NCBI GenBank assembly: GCA_977017575.1
Contig: CDRNVI010000019.1
Coordinates: 1-64,000 of the forward strand
Length of the DNA stretch: 64,000 nucleotides
Direction: 5' to 3'
Source of the DNA: Paramoeba atlantica
Taxonomy: Eukaryota; Discosea
Below the pieces are notes generated by a model. It was not told the origin of the DNA. It saw only the letters and a list, made by a program, of their open reading frames with translations, and searched no databases. The first letter of the stretch is position 1, and every line of letters begins with the position of its first letter. A program made the translations under genes and the position numbers. Positions 60,501-64,000 of this stretch are shown here, piece after piece.

Positions 60501-63500
60501 CATGAAGGCCTCGTTCTGGATGACATTAGGAAGTGGTGACAATGAGACTTCCTGGACTGCAAAGCTCAGATCGTCTGAAGTTCGTCCAAGATTTGTAAAT
60601 ATTACCCCAAACAATAGATAGCCAACACTGCCAAGTAGGACGCGGGGCAAGTGTAGAATCGCGTTGTCGCCTGCATCCAGCACAATTGCAATAAGAAGTT
60701 TGAGGAGCTGGGGATGATTCGGCGTAATTGAGCTACCATTATACAGAAATGAAGTTTCAGATTTCTTCTGGACAGTGAATGACTGAGCCATTTTTGAGAG
60801 CTCCGTGTCATTAATAATAGTTTTTTTAGCAGAGAACGTTGGAGTTTTCCCTCCAAAAATGACTGTGCCACACTCTTCCCGCAGTGCACCATGCACGAGC
60901 TCGATACAAGTTTGCACATTTAACTTTATTGAGGCAACATTACCTATCATGGTCTGTAAACGCGATCGAAGCGTGTGCAGTACGCGTGCATTACTATTCT
61001 TTACTACTGTTTTCTCATTGGCGGTGTTATATTCTGTCACTAACTTATGAATAGCAGCCGCGGTGTGAGTCTGAAATGGGGGTGAAGGCTCCGGAGGGAA
61101 ATCAAACTCACTGCCGTAAAGTACCAGGGATGCAGGAAACTTTTTTGAACGTTTAATCTTGCTCGAGTTGAAAAAAGAACTTTTCGGAGACTTTTGTTCC
61201 TTAGGCTTCCCATAACGAGTTACGTCATGGTCGGAAGTTGCGACTTCAGACACTGAGCGGGTTCGCTTTCTTGTTTTTACCATTTTATCCGTCATTGAAC
61301 AAAAGAAAAATATAAGCTTGCACAAAATAATTTATTTCTGTTTCTAGACACATGTGAAATGTTTGTAAAATATTTTCGGCTCGATGCCATCGAAAATGTA
61401 CCCTAAAACTGTTTTTTTTGAGTTTTTTATAGTTTTTGTTTCTTCACCCCAGATTCATATTGGGGTGCCTTTGCAACGTTTTTTCATCCATTTTTACATG
61501 CTTTTTACCAAGTTTTTACCAATTTTATCCTCAAAGCATAACGTCCGATGTTAAAAAAGCCTATTGTTTTCGGAATTTCTTTCACTCTTGCTTCATTTAT
61601 AAGAATGTAGCAAGTGGACGTGGAGGTGGCCGAGTGGACGTGGAGGTGGCGGAGTGGACGTGGAGGTGGCGGAGTGGACGTGGAGGTGGCGGAGTGGCAA
61701 GAATTCAAAGTTTGAAGCACATGGTGCTCAGACGGCGAGTTCAAACTCGCTCATCGCAATATTCCCGGCGGCCTCACTCTAAGAGGCTGGGCTGATAACC
61801 GACTAGGCCCAGTACTCGGAGGACCGTCCCGGACCCTCCCCTCAGGGAACCAGCTCCCTTACCCGGCTTACACCTCTTGGGTAAGCCGTGTTGACGTGCA
61901 GTTCGTCGACGCAGCGTGTTGGCAACAGCACGTTGGTGCCGCCTTGGACAAGCGGAAACTGGTAGAGGACGTCGGTCTCGGAACTTCCAAATCTGTCTGT
62001 GAAGGGTCTGGCTTGCCAGTGACCATCCGGAGCAATCCGGAATGATTTGGATTTTTGGATTGGATCATAAGAATGAAGTACTGGTGTTCGCAGCGATTGC
62101 CTCGCCTTCCCTCAGGGCAAGTGCACGTAGTGCTTTCCCTCTATGTAGATTGCGTATTGTCGATCAGTTTCTCATTGCACAATGTACTTCTATTCCCCTT
62201 CAAAAGCACGATAGCGACGTTTCAAACGGATATACGGGAAGGGATATGTCAGTACATGGTGCAAGGAGAAACGTACGGGGAAAGACCTAGTACGTGCACT
62301 TGCCCAGAGGGAGGACAGAAGCAATCGCTGCAAACACCAGTACTTCGTTCTTATGAACGAAGTAAGAGTGAACGAAACCGATGAAATTCCGAAGAAAGAA
62401 ACTTTTTTAACCTCGGAATTTAAGTATTGACGATAGACTAGGTAAACAAAAGTATGTAAAAATGGATGAAAAAAAATGAGGATGTAAAAATGGATGAAAA
62501 AACGTTGCAAAGGCACCCCAATATGAATCTGGGGTGAACAAATGAAAACTATAGAAAAATCAAAAAAATCGATTTTGGGGTACATTTTTGATGGCATTAA
62601 TCCGTATTTTCTTTAATGACAGAAACTTAGAAGACTCAATCAAAAGTTTTTTAGGAGAGAAGATAGAAATATTCCGAGAACACTTGCGACGACTCTATAG
62701 GCGGTTAATGTTTCGTAGCGGAAAATGGAATGACCAATACCCGTACATTCTTAAGGATTGTCGGTTTCACGATCAGTAAAAACTTTGATGAGTATTGAAG
62801 TTAGTAATGTAGTGTAAGAAGGTTTAGCGTCCCAAGAAGTGCTGCGTCCAGTATTAATAGTAGTAACTAAAAAAGGTACATTGTACCTTTTTGCATTTCA
62901 ACGCAGCGTGATCCATGTTCTACTCGCAACGCCCACCAAAGCTACCCCCATCAGGTCTGATTATGACTTTGACTTTTGTACCCGCTTGAACTGCATCAGT
63001 AACTGTTACCTGTCCATCGCATTCCTCAAAAGTCGCAAATTTAAACATACCACGAGAAAAGACTTTCTCCGTTGTGTAAACATAGTTTACCGGTATAGTA
63101 AGCTCAGGATAGAACTCTTTCTCATTTTCCTCATCATTAATTCTCAACAAATCACAAGGCATCCGAACTGCAAGAAAATTCTGATGCGTCTCAGAAAGCT
63201 CTGAAGCTGGAATATTTATCTCTTTACCGTGGTGTATAGAATCTGGAGGAAATACAAAGCAAGCGTTGTCATCATCGTCATAGCCACTGAAATAGACTTT
63301 GAGTCGTTCGGAATTAGCTTCCGGAAGATCTTGAGTAGGATTAAGTGTGAGCTCTTTTCCTCTTCCAACGGATCCTTTACTCAGACACGAAAGTCGAACA
63401 TGCATTGATGCTACATTTTTTCCCTTTTGCGATCTACTCGACTTAAGGATACGCCAATGTTTATTTTCATAACGGACAAGCATACCCGGCTTAACCCTTT

Positions 63501-64000
63501 CGGCGGTAACAAAACGTCGTTGTTCATGTAACCACCCATGCGAGGAATGTTTTGCTGTGCAACGCAGACTAAAACTTGTGTTGCAAAAACTTCGCATGAT
63601 CTCCTTACACTGCATGAGAATATTAACTATCTCGCTAAAATAACATAGTATCTGATGATAAACTAAAAAATATGTTAAGTAAAAGTGTATCTGAACCGTG
63701 TTCCGTATTATTGTGCCCCCCGTCACAATAACTAGCTAGGCAGAATACGTGGCTATAGGCACAATAACTAGCTATCATAAATAAGGTAAAAAAAAAATTG
63801 GCGCCGCTTCGCGACGCCTTTTTTGACCATCATGGATGAAAAGTCTTCTGAAATGTGAAAGCTAAGCGGTTAAACTGAACCATATTCCGTACTTTCTCTG
63901 TTTCTCCAAAAAAAATCATCCTTCAACTTTGAGATTTTCTCTTGCTTATGACTCCTTACGAATGGACGCAAGTACAATGCTCCTCCAAATTTAGCAACAC

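Overview
The window is nuclear DNA of an intron-poor eukaryote, joined at its left edge to about 3.6 kb that encodes a Flavobacteria-type SprB-repeat adhesin. The eukaryotic assignment rests on UTP20, a USP5-like deubiquitinase, a GPI-transamidase subunit, ATP23, eukaryotic tRNA genes including tRNA-Sec, and Tc1/mariner, Harbinger-like and LINE transposons. A bacterial-type EF-P with a basic N-terminal extension and the flavobacterial DNA would suit an alga with associated marine bacteria. The lineage is not proven by the sequence.

Layout. 1-3640: bacterial adhesin, minus strand, open to the window edge. 3640-3845: GAA/TTC microsatellite where the bacterial DNA meets a truncated GPI8/PIG-K gene. 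4.6-6.7 kb: USP5-like gene. 6.7-19.1 kb: accessory region with Tc1 elements nested in a DDE_4 transposase gene, 19-21 bp minisatellites, foldback palindromes, copies of a modular element (A-B-C-D), six tRNA genes and a duplicated zinc-binding-module gene. 19.1-24.1 kb: a LINE with an intact 1176-codon RT/endonuclease ORF carrying three 2A-like motifs and two AT-hooks. 24.9-39 kb: gene block with two unknown genes, a possible SYCP2-like protein, selenophosphate synthetase, an EXD1-like/zinc-knuckle protein, a possible macro-domain protein and a tail-anchored protein. 39-42.5 kb: broken LINE and TIR elements. 42.5-45.2 kb: a small basic protein and a SPOUT methyltransferase-like gene. 45.3-50.6 kb: a second repeat region around a small cysteine-rich gene. 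50.8-61.3 kb: ATP23 and UTP20. 61.4-62.6 kb: a long foldback element. 62.9-63.6 kb: EF-P.

The most coherent biology is selenium use. The selenophosphate synthetase gene has an in-frame UGA at the family's Cys/Sec position and a SECIS-like fold downstream. A tRNA-Sec(UCA) lies 17 kb away, only 3 nt after a tRNA-Ile(UAU), suggesting a dicistronic Pol III transcript. The most novel-looking element is the LINE with a tandem 2A array in front of AT-hooks. Every recognised host protein gene (about 15) is on the minus strand; plus-strand genes are the tRNA-Ile/Sec pair and mobile or accessory sequences.
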